14,782 nt of DNA from RYN-425 sp035542755 (GCA_035542755.1 DATKKU010000033.1:1-14782); one strand, 5' to 3'; numbered from the stretch's first letter, positions 5,921-13,374 are shown. Made by a program: numbers and translations. The notes: a model not told the origin generated them from the letters alone.

Positions 5921-7519
5921 TTATTGGATACGGACCGGTTTTAGAGTAATGTCTTTAATTTTTCTGATAACCGGCCGGGCTTCTTCAAGACCGTATAGAT
6001 AAGACAAGCCCACATGGACAATCAGTGTCGGCACAATTATAAATAGCAGCTTGGTCCCCAGAACTATAAAGCCCTTGTCATAGGCATAAAATGGCACAAT
6101 CTTAACCATTGTATAAGCTGTTAGCATGGTAAACCCGGTTACCGATAATATACGCAGCACCCCCCGCCAAAACTCGGCGTTAAATAGCTTTGGGTCGCGC
6201 CAAACGATAATTAAAAATAAAATAAACACTTCTACGGTCGCCACGATCGACTGGGCGATAGCCAAACCAATAACGTCGTAGCCGCCGTCTATTTTTGGCC
6301 TGGCCAAGGTAAAGGCTAGGTAGATATTTAGAGCAATAGTAAACAGCGACACATAAAGCGGCGTCCGGGTGTCCTTATGAGCATAAAAATAGCGCGAGAA
6401 CATTGAGTAAAGCGTCCGAAAGATTATGGCTACCACAAGAAATTCTAATATGTCGGCAATTTGCGGCGAGATGTTTTTAAAGATTAAGCGCGCCAGTAAA
6501 CCTCGGGTAAAGAAAAAGATGACGGCTACTGGCAAAATTATCCATATCATGGCCCTAAGCACCATCAAAAAGTCTTTTCTGAATAGGTCCGGCCGATTAT
6601 TGGCCAACCGGTCGTTAAGCCTTGGAAAGGCGGCCGTGGCAATGTTGGTGCCAATAAGCAGAATTGGAACCAGGTGCAGCGTGTAGGCGTTTTCGTAATA
6701 GGTGATTGAACCGTTGCCCAGCACGCTGGCACGGTTGGTTTCGACAATACTATTTATAGAGTCGATTCCTTGGTCAACGGCCCGCGGTGGCAGGTTGCTC
6801 AAAATGCGCCTAAAGTCACGGTTTCTCCAAACAATAGTTGGCGTGTAGTTAAAGCGCATGCCGACCAGCCCGACCAAAACAATTAAAAGCTGCAAGATGG
6901 CGCCGGCTAGAGCACCGTAAGCAATGGCTATGATGCCCAGGCTGTCTTTGAACAAATAAACACTGGCGATAATGCAGCCGTTGTATAAAATTGGTGCCAT
7001 GGCGTAAAAGAAAAAGCGTCCAAAAGTTTGCTGTAAACTGGTCAGCACCCCGGCGAGAGTAAAAAGTAAGGGGTTAAAGGCGATGATGCGCATAATCGTA
7101 ATGGCATCGTGCGTTTGTACAGGCCCCAAATTGTCGCCGACCACTATCTTAAGAAATTGCCCTGGGAATAAAAACAAAATAATGCCAACACAGGCCATGA
7201 TAATTCCAAGCAGATTAAGCAGCCCCGATGTTAGTTGCCAGATGGAGCGCTTATCGCCCTTTTGCAGCTTGTCAGCCAAAAACGGCATAAAGGCCACGCC
7301 CAGAGCACCGGCGGCGATGGTATAGAAAAAGAAGTCCGGAATCTTAAAGGCCGCAAAATAAGCGTCGGTAGTAATGTGCCCTGGGCGGTTAAAAGTACCG
7401 TTAATTACCTGAATGCGCAAAAAGCCTAGCGCCTGGGCAATTAAAGAGGTGCCTATTAATAGGCCGGCGGCGCTGGTCAACGACAGGCGCTGGTTAGCTC
7501 TGTTGAGCCATTTATTCAT
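5921..7519 (-). CDS. murJ: MurJ (MviN), lipid II flippase
   Basis: MurJ flips lipid II across the cytoplasmic membrane for peptidoglycan synthesis and belongs to the MOP superfamily. The 532-residue polytopic protein has about 14 hydrophobic segments. The N-terminal block SAAGLLIGTSLIAQALGFLR (residues 16-35), then TTDAYFAAFKIPDFFFY and GALGVAFMPFLADKL, is the family signature. A second block near the middle has TYYENAYTLHLVPILLIGT and TAAFPRLNDRL, matching the MurJ TM7-TM8 region. The C-terminus is short and basic (VIRKIKDITLKPVRIQ). The ATG at 7519 has TATAAT 8 bases upstream and no Shine-Dalgarno. Together with the Mur ligase at 11461 it indicates that this organism makes its own peptidoglycan. 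Confidence 0.95.
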   Translation of the reverse strand: MNKWLNRANQRLSLTSAAGLLIGTSLIAQALGFLRIQVINGTFNRPGHITTDAYFAAFKIPDFFFYTIAAGALGVAFMPFLADKLQKGDKRSIWQLTSGLLNLLGIIMACVGIILFLFPGQFLKIVVGDNLGPVQTHDAITIMRIIAFNPLLFTLAGVLTSLQQTFGRFFFYAMAPILYNGCIIASVYLFKDSLGIIAIAYGALAGAILQLLIVLVGLVGMRFNYTPTIVWRNRDFRRILSNLPPRAVDQGIDSINSIVETNRASVLGNGSITYYENAYTLHLVPILLIGTNIATAAFPRLNDRLANNRPDLFRKDFLMVLRAMIWIILPVAVIFFFTRGLLARLIFKNISPQIADILEFLVVAIIFRTLYSMFSRYFYAHKDTRTPLYVSLFTIALNIYLAFTLARPKIDGGYDVIGLAIAQSIVATVEVFILFLIIVWRDPKLFNAEFWRGVLRILSVTGFTMLTAYTMVKIVPFYAYDKGFIVLGTKLLFIIVPTLIVHVGLSYLYGLEEARPVIRKIKDITLKPVRIQ

Positions 7520-7527
7520 ATTTTTAG

Positions 7528-7556
7528 ATTATAGGGACCGGTTGGCGCTTTTAGAA
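7528..7556 (-). promoter_or_regulatory. Putative leaderless promoter of murJ
   Basis: The minus strand has a perfect TATAAT (7528-7533), 8 bases before the murJ ATG. A weak -35, TTCTAA (7551-7556, 3 of 6), sits 17 bases upstream. There is no room for a Shine-Dalgarno between the predicted transcription start and the ATG. Confidence 0.5.
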
Positions 7557-7578
7557 GAAGAATAAGCAAAAGCGAGGT

Positions 7579-8811
7579 TTATTCCCAGCGGAAGACGCGA
7601 AAAGCGATAATGTAGATGACTACTGTCCAAACAGCCATGACGAGCAACTGCGGACCCAGGTCGGTTAGGTGCTTGCCTTCGGTAATCATCAAGCGCAGGC
7701 CGTCAATTACCGGAGTCAGCGGTATGTAGTTGGTGATAGACTGCAGCCATTCGGGCATCAAAAAACGCGGGAAAAAGACACCCGACAAAAACATCATCGG
7801 GAAAACAATTATGTTGCCGAGCGGCGCCGCCTGACGCTCGTTTTTGGCCCAGCCGCCAATTGATAGGCCAATGCCCAAAATTAAAACAATGCCAAAAACT
7901 AGAAAGATAGCAATTTCCAAATAATTGCCAACCACCGTTAGGTTAAAAATTGGCGAGACTGCCACGGCAAACATAATGGCAATGGCTACTAGCCCGATTA
8001 CTGCCTGGCTAATCATGGTTGATGTAAAGTACTGCCATACCCGCAGCGGCGTGGTGTGGAAGCGCCGCAAAATGCCTTGCTTTTTCAGCTCCGGAAAAAC
8101 ATTGATTGGCCCAAAAATGCCCAGCCCCATTATTGAAAAGCCGACTAGGCCGGCAAAAGTATAGTCAAAGGCCGACAGGCTATTTTCGTTTAGGGTTTTA
8201 CCCTCCACCGTAAACGGCTGCTTGATGGTAACTATTTTGGCGTTAATCTCGTTAAACTCGCCCTGCAGCACCGACACGAGGGTCTGGCCGGCCTGGTCAC
8301 TATTTTGAGTATAGATAACTGTGGTGTGGCCGGTAGGATAGCCCTCGGGACCAACTTTGCCAAAATCTGGAGGCAACACAATCGTCCCATCAAGCTGACT
8401 TTTAACCATCTTGTCTTTGGCTTGGTCCATGGTAGTCACCGACTCATCAACCTTGAACAGTTTATTGCTTTTAAGCTGGTCGCTAAACTTGGTGGCAAAC
8501 TCGGTGCTGCTTTGATTGAGCAAGGCCACCCTAAATGAAACATTGTTGCCACGGCTCAGACTGCCAAAAACAAACAAAAATATCAGCGGAAAGATAACTA
8601 CAAAGAATATAGCCAGCCGGTCGCGGAAAAAGCGCCGAGTATTTAGCTTGGCAAAAACGTAGACCGTGAACAGTTTACGCTGCCAGGGTTTTAGGTTGCG
8701 GACTTTTCGCCGCTGGGCACGTTCCTGCGTTTTTGTCTTGGGGCCAAAGCGTTTAAAAAGGCCGCGACTTACGAGTAACAATATAAGTATGGCGATAATA
8801 ATTTTGCTCAT
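7579..8811 (-). CDS. ABC-2 type transporter permease
   Basis: This is the membrane subunit of an ABC exporter (410 residues). A hydrophobic helix opens the protein (residues 2-17), followed by a very basic linker (about 19-48) and the usual ABC-2 core. The core has TM1 with IFFVVIFPLIFLFVFG (about 69-84), a large extracytoplasmic loop (about 85-210), then five hydrophobic segments that include the conserved RRFHTTPLRVWQY coupling-helix region and the FLSGVFFPR segment before the last two helices. The architecture resembles the ABC2_membrane_3 group (drug, lipid or polysaccharide export, DrrB/YhfE-like); the substrate cannot be told. The start codon overlaps the ATPase stop (ATGA, 8808-8811), with AAGGGG 8 bases upstream, so both subunits are made from one mRNA. 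The extra N-terminal helix is unusual for a permease of this length. Confidence 0.9.
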   Translation of the reverse strand: MSKIIIAILILLLVSRGLFKRFGPKTKTQERAQRRKVRNLKPWQRKLFTVYVFAKLNTRRFFRDRLAIFFVVIFPLIFLFVFGSLSRGNNVSFRVALLNQSSTEFATKFSDQLKSNKLFKVDESVTTMDQAKDKMVKSQLDGTIVLPPDFGKVGPEGYPTGHTTVIYTQNSDQAGQTLVSVLQGEFNEINAKIVTIKQPFTVEGKTLNENSLSAFDYTFAGLVGFSIMGLGIFGPINVFPELKKQGILRRFHTTPLRVWQYFTSTMISQAVIGLVAIAIMFAVAVSPIFNLTVVGNYLEIAIFLVFGIVLILGIGLSIGGWAKNERQAAPLGNIIVFPMMFLSGVFFPRFLMPEWLQSITNYIPLTPVIDGLRLMITEGKHLTDLGPQLLVMAVWTVVIYIIAFRVFRWE

Positions 8812-9566
8812 GTGTGCAGCCCCTTACCGGTAAGGTCTATAAAGACGTCTTCCAAATTGGCTTGCTCAACATGCTGAGTTTTCTTGAAGCCTCGCTCCAG
8901 CAGGTCTTTGACTAATTTCTTTGGTGAATCCAGAGCAATTATTTTGCCGCTGTCCATAATTGCCACACGGTCGCACAGGGCTTCGGCCTCTTCCATGTAG
9001 TGAGTAGTTAAAATAACGCTAATACCTCGGTTCTGGATATTTTTGACCAGCTGCCACAGGTTACGGCGGGCCTGAGGGTCCAGTCCGGTGGTTGGCTCGT
9101 CCATGAAAAAGACTTTTGGGCTGTGTACCAGTGCCGCGGCAATTGAAAAGCGCTGTTTTTGGCCGCCGGATAACTGTTCTACGTAACTATCACTTTTTGA
9201 TACCAAATCCACGTCGGCCAAAAAGCTTTGGACATCAACTGCGCCGCCGTAGGCGGCGGCAAACAGTTCAATCAACTCGGTCAGCTTGGTTTTATCCTGA
9301 AAGGCCGGGCTTTGCGGCTGAACACCGATTATGGCGCGGACCTCGTAGGGATTAGCGGCTACATCTATGCCGTCAATGGTCGCACTGCCGCCATCAATTT
9401 CGCGCAGGGCTTCTATCATCTCCAGTGTCGTGGTCTTGCCAGCGCCGTTGGGCCCTAAGATTCCAAACACTTCTCCCTTTTTGACAGAGAAACTAATGCT
9501 ATCAACAGCGACTTTCTTGCCATAGCTTTTCTTAAGATTTTTGACCTCTAAAATAAATTCCGACAT
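8808..9566 (-). CDS. ABC transporter ATP-binding protein
   Basis: The cytoplasmic ATPase subunit (252 residues) partners the adjacent permease. All nucleotide-binding motifs are intact: Walker A GPNGAGKTT (38-46), Q-loop Q83 in GVQPQ, signature LSGGQKQR (132-139), Walker B VFFMDEP (152-158), D-loop GLD (161-163) and switch histidine H189. The C-terminal LEDVFIDLTGKGL is typical of the CcmA/DrrA group paired with ABC-2 permeases. The ATG at 9566 has no Shine-Dalgarno. A TATATT box lies 8 bases upstream with a good -35, so the mRNA is probably leaderless. The bidirectional-looking hairpin at 9623-9644 separates it from the 65-residue gene upstream. Confidence 0.96.
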   Translation of the reverse strand: MSEFILEVKNLKKSYGKKVAVDSISFSVKKGEVFGILGPNGAGKTTTLEMIEALREIDGGSATIDGIDVAANPYEVRAIIGVQPQSPAFQDKTKLTELIELFAAAYGGAVDVQSFLADVDLVSKSDSYVEQLSGGQKQRFSIAAALVHSPKVFFMDEPTTGLDPQARRNLWQLVKNIQNRGISVILTTHYMEEAEALCDRVAIMDSGKIIALDSPKKLVKDLLERGFKKTQHVEQANLEDVFIDLTGKGLHT

Positions 9567-9574
9567 GCCATTCT

Positions 9575-9604
9575 AATATAACCTACTGCTTGAGCCGCTA
9601 TCAA
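9575..9604 (-). promoter_or_regulatory. Promoter of the ABC exporter operon (leaderless)
   Basis: The minus strand has -35 TTGATA (9599-9604, 5 of 6), an 18-base spacer and -10 TATATT (9575-9580, 5 of 6). Only 8 bases separate the -10 from the ATG, so transcription should start at or next to the start codon. Confidence 0.6.
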
Positions 9605-9615
9605 ACCTGTTGACA

Positions 9616-9644
9616 CCAAAAATCCCGGCGTTTTTACGCCGGGA
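9616..9644 (-). terminator. Rho-independent terminator after the 65-residue gene
   Basis: A 9-bp GC-rich stem (TCCCGGCGT, 9623-9631, with ACGCCGGGA, 9636-9644) closes a 4-base loop. On the minus strand it is followed by TTTTTGG (9622-9616). On the plus strand a T-rich tract (9648-9656) also follows, so it could work in both directions. It lies 30 bases after the stop of the gene at 9674. Confidence 0.9.
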
Positions 9645-9673
9645 CTCTTATTTTTTGGTAGTTTTGGTCTAAA

Positions 9674-9871
9674 TTACTTGCGCTTCAGAGTAAGAAAACC
9701 GTTGCGTGGGTTTTCGTTGACAACGCGGTCGTCTGGTAGATCTACGCCAGTGTCAGCTCGCTCATCCTTACTAAAGTAGTAAATAGTCTGCGCTTTACCG
9801 CCGCGAAGAGTTACCTTCTTGGAGTTTAAATAGTATGTGACACCCTTACTGTTAGTGTGCTTATATGCCAT
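9674..9871 (-). CDS. Small basic 65-residue protein, conserved-looking, unknown function
   Basis: The protein is basic and lacks a TM segment, signal peptide or Cys. It opens MAYKHTNSKGVTYYLNSK, continues with VTLRGGKAQTIYYFSK (20-35), then an acidic turn with DLPDDR, and ends ENPRNGFLTLKRK. From memory, similar short proteins with this TLRGGK-x-QTIYYF and NPRNG-LKRK layout occur widely in CPR genomes with no assigned function; I cannot confirm this here. The short strands suggest a small beta-rich fold. It is transcribed alone: a strong promoter is at 9909-9938, AGGG lies 7 bases before the ATG, and a strong terminator is at 9616-9644. That layout fits an abundant monocistronic product. Confidence 0.8.
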   Translation of the reverse strand: MAYKHTNSKGVTYYLNSKKVTLRGGKAQTIYYFSKDERADTGVDLPDDRVVNENPRNGFLTLKRK

Positions 9872-9908
9872 TACACTTCCCTCTCTGTTAATTAGTGATG
9901 GTACCCCT

Positions 9909-9938
9909 AAAATACTCTGTCCGCTTATCTGTTGTCAA
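9909..9938 (-). promoter_or_regulatory. Promoter of the 65-residue gene with overlapping palindrome
   Basis: The minus strand has a perfect -35 TTGACA (9933-9938), an 18-base spacer and a -10 TATTTT (9909-9914, 4 of 6). The predicted leader is about 30 bases and contains the AGGG ribosome-binding site. The palindrome CTGTTG-T-CAACAG (9929-9941) covers the -35 and could be an operator. Confidence 0.55.
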
Positions 9939-10024
9939 CAGGTATTAAGTACAACAACCCCTTAAGTCTTGGCCGAAAAACGGCGCCTAGGCCGCCACAT
10001 TTATAAAAAAGACCGTCAATAGGC

Positions 10025-10054
10025 TTGCACGCCAAAGTGCTTATGCGCTAATAT
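10025..10054 (+). promoter_or_regulatory. Weak candidate promoter for the 202-residue membrane protein
   Basis: TTGCAC (10025-10030), an 18-base spacer and TAATAT (10049-10054) face the gene at 10096. Both hexamers are imperfect, so this is only the best candidate in the 224-base divergent gap (9872-10095). I see no RNA gene or ORF in that gap. Confidence 0.3.
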
Positions 10055-10095
10055 GTGGAGGTATCTTTAAAAGTAATATGAAGGTGGTATAAATT

Positions 10096-10704
10096 ATGGA
10101 ATTTATGTCCCGCGGCCGATCTGGTGCCGCATCCGGTGGTGCCCCGGCTCATCATACGCACCAAAAAGAGAGTTGGGGAGCAAGAACAGTTAGGTTTGAA
10201 CTCTTCATCGTAATCGTCGGTGCGGCTCTACTACTAGCAGCTGTCGCTTTATATGTCGCACTAAGCAGCGGCGTCAGTGGCGAAGCCAACCAAGTAGACA
10301 AAACCAAATATCAGGCTGTCTTTCTAAACGGCGGCGCGACTAGCGGTTCGGTAGCTTACACTACCTACTTTGGTCATGTAACAAGCGTGACTGACAAATA
10401 CTACATCCTGCAAGATGTCTATTACCTAACAACTGACCAGACCAGTACTACCGGTCAGGCTAACCCGCAGCTAACCAAGCTGGGTTGTCAGCAACTGCAC
10501 TCGCCAACCGACCAAATGGTCATTAACCGCACTCAGGTTGCCTTCTGGGAGAACCTACAAGACAGCGGTAAAGTGGTTCAGGCAATCAAGCAGTTCCAGC
10601 AGCAGAACCCGAATGGACCTAACTGTACTGCCACAAACAGCAGCACTGGTACCTCAAACGGTACAACTCAGAACGCTGGTTCTTCTACAAACACCAGTCA
10701 CTAG
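10096..10704 (+). CDS. Single-TM exported protein with Ser/Thr/Asn-rich tail, unknown function
   Basis: The 202-residue protein has a cytoplasmic N-terminus rich in G, A, H and R (1-34), one TM helix (about 35-57) and an extracytoplasmic domain. The domain begins KYQAVFLNGG and contains YFGHVTSV and YYILQDVYYLTT. A similar pattern (QAVFL, YFG, L-x-DVYYL) recurs, as I remember it, in short membrane-anchored CPR proteins of unknown role. The last 30 residues are a low-complexity S/T/N tail. Only two Cys are present (131 and 177), both outside, and may pair. AAGGTGG lies 7 bases before the ATG at 10096, which supports this start over the Met at codon 4. The gene ends in a strong shared terminator. 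The tail resembles a flexible surface spacer or glycosylation target, but that is inference. Confidence 0.85.
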   Translation: MEFMSRGRSGAASGGAPAHHTHQKESWGARTVRFELFIVIVGAALLLAAVALYVALSSGVSGEANQVDKTKYQAVFLNGGATSGSVAYTTYFGHVTSVTDKYYILQDVYYLTTDQTSTTGQANPQLTKLGCQQLHSPTDQMVINRTQVAFWENLQDSGKVVQAIKQFQQQNPNGPNCTATNSSTGTSNGTTQNAGSSTNTSH

Positions 10705-10719
10705 AACCTGAAAAATAAT

Positions 10720-10755
10720 AAATAACCCCTTCTACCACTAAAGGGGTTATTTTTA
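10720..10755 (+). terminator. Bidirectional Rho-independent terminator between convergent genes
   Basis: A 12-bp stem (AAATAACCCCTT, 10720-10731, with AAGGGGTTATTT, 10741-10752) has a 9-base loop. T-rich tracts lie on both sides: TTTTATT on the plus strand and TTATTATTTTT on the minus strand. It separates the plus gene ending at 10704 from the minus gene ending at 10764 and can serve both. Confidence 0.93.
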
Positions 10756-10763
10756 TTGGGCAG

Positions 10764-11372
10764 CTATTTAAGTAACTTCCTGATTTGGCTTATTAAGATA
10801 ATGATTATAGCGCCGGCGGCCGATAATATAACGACAACTAAGCTCCAGCCGGCCAGGTCAGGACTCCAGGTGGGGCTCTTAAAATCAAACTCGTAGAGGG
10901 CGACCGGTATGGGTGCAACCGACTTGCCACCATGGCTATTTATATAATCAGTCACGCACGATATACGCCCGGCACCATAAAATGACACGCTGCCCGGTAT
11001 CACACTCTGGCAATAGTTTTCCGCCTCGGTATATAGTCCGCTGTTACTGGCCTGTTGCTGGGCCGCCGCCTCTAGCCTTTGATAGGTGTATTTTAGCTGG
11101 ATTGGCGGCTTGATGTTGGTGCCGGTTGATAAGTTGGTGTTCATGTGGGCATAAACATAATCGCGCAAGTTGTTTAGAGCAGCGTTGACGTCGGTGTTGT
11201 TCTTGTCGGCTGTATATACCTCATTCCTGAGTTTTAACATTGTGGAGTTGTTGTGCCGCAGACTGGTTAAACAAACCAAGCCGCTTATCAGGAAAATCAC
11301 CAAAAACGGAAAAAAAGTCTGACGGGGTAATTGCCTAAGCCAGTCACCGAACCTGTAAGTCAGCGAGTTCAT
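10764..11372 (-). CDS. Two-TM membrane protein with extracytoplasmic domain, unknown function
   Basis: Taken from the ATG at 11372 the protein has 202 residues. TM1 spans about 20-38 and TM2 about 176-196, followed by a short basic tail (QIRKLLK). Both ends are probably cytoplasmic, with a domain of about 135 residues outside. That domain opens with a helical LRNEVYTADKNNTDVNAALN stretch, then NLRDYVYAHMNTNLS, IKPPIQLKYTYQRLEAA and two Cys (121 and 139). I recall similar proteins in Saccharibacteria but no function. A longer reading starts at 11468 inside the divergent Mur ligase; its extra 32 residues (MCICFYSLTIQRW...) look non-coding, so I reject it. No Shine-Dalgarno precedes 11372, so the start is less certain than the frame. 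Confidence 0.75.
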   Translation of the reverse strand: MNSLTYRFGDWLRQLPRQTFFPFLVIFLISGLVCLTSLRHNNSTMLKLRNEVYTADKNNTDVNAALNNLRDYVYAHMNTNLSTGTNIKPPIQLKYTYQRLEAAAQQQASNSGLYTEAENYCQSVIPGSVSFYGAGRISCVTDYINSHGGKSVAPIPVALYEFDFKSPTWSPDLAGWSLVVVILSAAGAIIIILISQIRKLLK

Positions 11373-11420
11373 ATCTAGTATGTTGGCACAAGCGGCAGCC
11401 CGCAGTAAAGCATTAACCGT

Positions 11421-11450
11421 TTGCCACAGCCAACGCTGAATCGTTAAACT
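11421..11450 (+). promoter_or_regulatory. Candidate promoter of the Mur ligase gene
   Basis: TTGCCA (11421-11426, 5 of 6), an 18-base spacer and TAAACT (11445-11450, 4 of 6) end 10 bases before the ATG at 11461. A TATAAA overlaps just downstream. No Shine-Dalgarno is visible, so a leaderless or very short-leader mRNA is likely. Confidence 0.4.
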
Positions 11451-11460
11451 ATAAAAGCAT

Positions 11461-12768
11461 ATGCACATTTATTTCTCCGGAATTGGCGGAACAGCTATAG
11501 GACCTCTGGCTCTAATTGCCAAGCAAGCTGGCTACCAGGTCAGTGGTTCCGACGCACGCGACAGTCAGTACATTGAGTACCTGCGCAGCAAAGGCATCAC
11601 GGATATTCACATTGGACAGACTAAGCAGCAGATAACTAACGCCCACGACAAAAATCCGATAGATTGGTTTGTTTACAGTTCGGCCCTAAAAGCAGAAGCA
11701 CGTCACCCGGAACTAGAATTCTGCGAAAGCCACAATATTAGAGCCACAACTCGCGATGAGCTACTTAACGAAATCCTATCGCAAAAAAAGCTCAAACTAA
11801 TCGCCATCGCCGGCACCCACGGCAAAACCACCACTACAGCCATGGTCATTTGGCTGTTTAAGCAACTCGGCATTCCTGTTAGCTACTCGGTTGGCGCCAA
11901 GATTAGTTTTGGTGACATGGGCAGCTACCAACCCGACAGTCAGTATTTTGTCTATGAGGCCGACGAATTTGACCGCAATTTTCTGGCATTTCACCCCTTT
12001 TATTCGCTTGTCGTTGGCGTGGCTTACGACCACCACGAGATATTTCCGACTGAAGCCAATTATCGTCAGGCCTTTGCTGATTTTCTAGCTCAAAGCCAGC
12101 GAGCGCTGCTTTGGCAAGAAGACGCTGTCAAACTGGGCTTGGATGAACAAGCCGAAAAATACAGGGTTGAGAGCTACGACAATCCCCAAATTGAAAAGCT
12201 GGGCCTCGGAGGCCTATATAATCGCCGTGACGCCTGGCTGGCGCTCTCTGCGGTCAGTCAAATCCTGGGCCCCCGACCTGATGAACTATACGATAAGATA
12301 AATCAGTTCCCCGGCGTCAGCCGGCGTTTTGAGCTGATTGCTGAGAATTTATACAGCGACTATGCCCATACACCGGAAAAAATCCAGGGTGTGATGAGCG
12401 TTGCCCTGGAGCAGGCTGCCAAATCGGGTCAAAAAGTTGTAGTGGTTTATGAGCCTTTGACCAACCGCCGGATGCACTACACTCGCGATGCTCATCATAG
12501 TGTTTTTGAGGGCGCATCGGCCATCTACTGGGTACCTAGCTACCTGGCCCGCGAAGACCCAGCTCAGAAAATCTTAAACCCAGAGGAACTAATAAAATCA
12601 CTGTCTCCTGCGCTTCAATCCGTCGCCAGACCCATGGAGCTAAACGACGAGCTTAAGCAGGCCATCCAAAGTCACCTGGACACGGGCGATTTAGTCGTAG
12701 CCCTTAGCGGTGGCGGAGGCAGTAGCCTTGATGAATGGCTGAGACGACAGTTTAGCTCAAAGGCCTAG
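11461..12768 (+). CDS. murC: Mur ligase of the MurC/Mpl type (UDP-N-acetylmuramate:L-alanine or peptide ligase)
   Basis: This cytoplasmic ATP-dependent ligase adds L-alanine (MurC), or a recycled peptide (Mpl), to UDP-MurNAc. The 435 residues show all three Mur domains. The UDP-sugar domain has GIGGTAIGPLA (7-17) and GYQVSGSD (24-31). The ATPase domain has AGTHGKTTTT (117-126), YEADEFDRNF (165-174) and DHHEIFPT (190-197). The C-terminal domain has FPGVSRRFELI (283-293), YSDYAHTP (298-305) and EPLTNRRMHY (331-340). The MurC aspartate pattern ADESDGSF is ADEFDRNF here, and DHHEIFP recalls the DHADIFP of Mpl, so the two families cannot be separated by eye. With no other muramate ligase in view, MurC is the economical choice. 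The 3' end overlaps the convergent gene at 12757 by 12 bases. Confidence 0.85.
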   Translation: MHIYFSGIGGTAIGPLALIAKQAGYQVSGSDARDSQYIEYLRSKGITDIHIGQTKQQITNAHDKNPIDWFVYSSALKAEARHPELEFCESHNIRATTRDELLNEILSQKKLKLIAIAGTHGKTTTTAMVIWLFKQLGIPVSYSVGAKISFGDMGSYQPDSQYFVYEADEFDRNFLAFHPFYSLVVGVAYDHHEIFPTEANYRQAFADFLAQSQRALLWQEDAVKLGLDEQAEKYRVESYDNPQIEKLGLGGLYNRRDAWLALSAVSQILGPRPDELYDKINQFPGVSRRFELIAENLYSDYAHTPEKIQGVMSVALEQAAKSGQKVVVVYEPLTNRRMHYTRDAHHSVFEGASAIYWVPSYLAREDPAQKILNPEELIKSLSPALQSVARPMELNDELKQAIQSHLDTGDLVVALSGGGGSSLDEWLRRQFSSKA

Positions 12769-13374
12769 GCTCTGGTCGCTTAGGCTAGTACTGTCAAAGT
12801 CACCAGAGTCGTTTAGAGAGTTAAGTTTTGACTGCAGCCCGTCGGCATAGTTATCAACGTCAGCCGGTCTAACCAGACTGCCACCGGCCTGCTGGATAGA
12901 ATCACTGGCGGCCGAAGACGTGCCAACCGTACTAGGGATTTTTGACAATTGAGTTTTATTGTTCTCTCTGTAAGCGGCCACCGCGGCCAGACTAAGCCCG
13001 ACTGCGACTACCGCCGCTAGGAGTGTCAGGCCTATTGGTGTTTTGTTTTTAAAAATCCCCTTCAAGCTACCAGCGGTGGCCGACAATTTTTGGGTTGGTA
13101 GAACGGATTTTTTAGGCGGCTTAATCTGTGCTGCTTTGGTTCGGTTATTAACCGATTGGAGTATTCGGTCCAGGTCATCATCGGCTTGCTGAGAATGAAC
13201 TACCGACGGCCCATCACCGGCTATGGGGTTAATCGGAATTGGTGCCGTAGATGCTACCTGCCCCGGCTGATGGACCGGTATTGCCTCTACAACCTGTGCA
13301 GCCAGTGGTGCTTGACTGGCTGGTTGCGGTTGCGGACTGCTTGGAGCCGGATTTGGACTTTGTGGGGCTTCCAT
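12757..13374 (-). CDS. Proline-rich single-TM protein, unknown function
   Basis: The 205-residue protein has a cytoplasmic N-terminal half rich in P, Q, A and S (1-62, likely disordered). A short acidic segment, ADDDLDRILQSVNNR (64-78), follows, then a basic stretch (82-112), one TM helix (about 113-135) and a 70-residue outer tail without Cys. No family is recognised. Its ATG follows the stop of the secreted-protein gene directly (TAA then ATG at 13375/13374, no gap), and there is no strong Shine-Dalgarno. It is therefore probably translated by termination-reinitiation, and the two products may act together. The TGA stop lies inside the end of the convergent Mur ligase gene. A role as a scaffold linking cytoplasmic and envelope partners is inference only. 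Confidence 0.78.
   Translation of the reverse strand: MEAPQSPNPAPSSPQPQPASQAPLAAQVVEAIPVHQPGQVASTAPIPINPIAGDGPSVVHSQQADDDLDRILQSVNNRTKAAQIKPPKKSVLPTQKLSATAGSLKGIFKNKTPIGLTLLAAVVAVGLSLAAVAAYRENNKTQLSKIPSTVGTSSAASDSIQQAGGSLVRPADVDNYADGLQSKLNSLNDSGDFDSTSLSDQSLGL

Noticed and set aside
7546..7574. Hairpin CGCTTTT...AAAAGCG as a terminator after the ABC permease
   Set aside because: The stem is AT-rich, the loop is 15 bases and no T-run follows on the minus strand.
11373..11468. A 32-residue N-terminal extension of the two-TM protein
   Set aside because: It would start inside the divergent Mur ligase gene and run through its promoter; the added residues look non-coding, and the ATG at 11372 gives a normal TM protein start.
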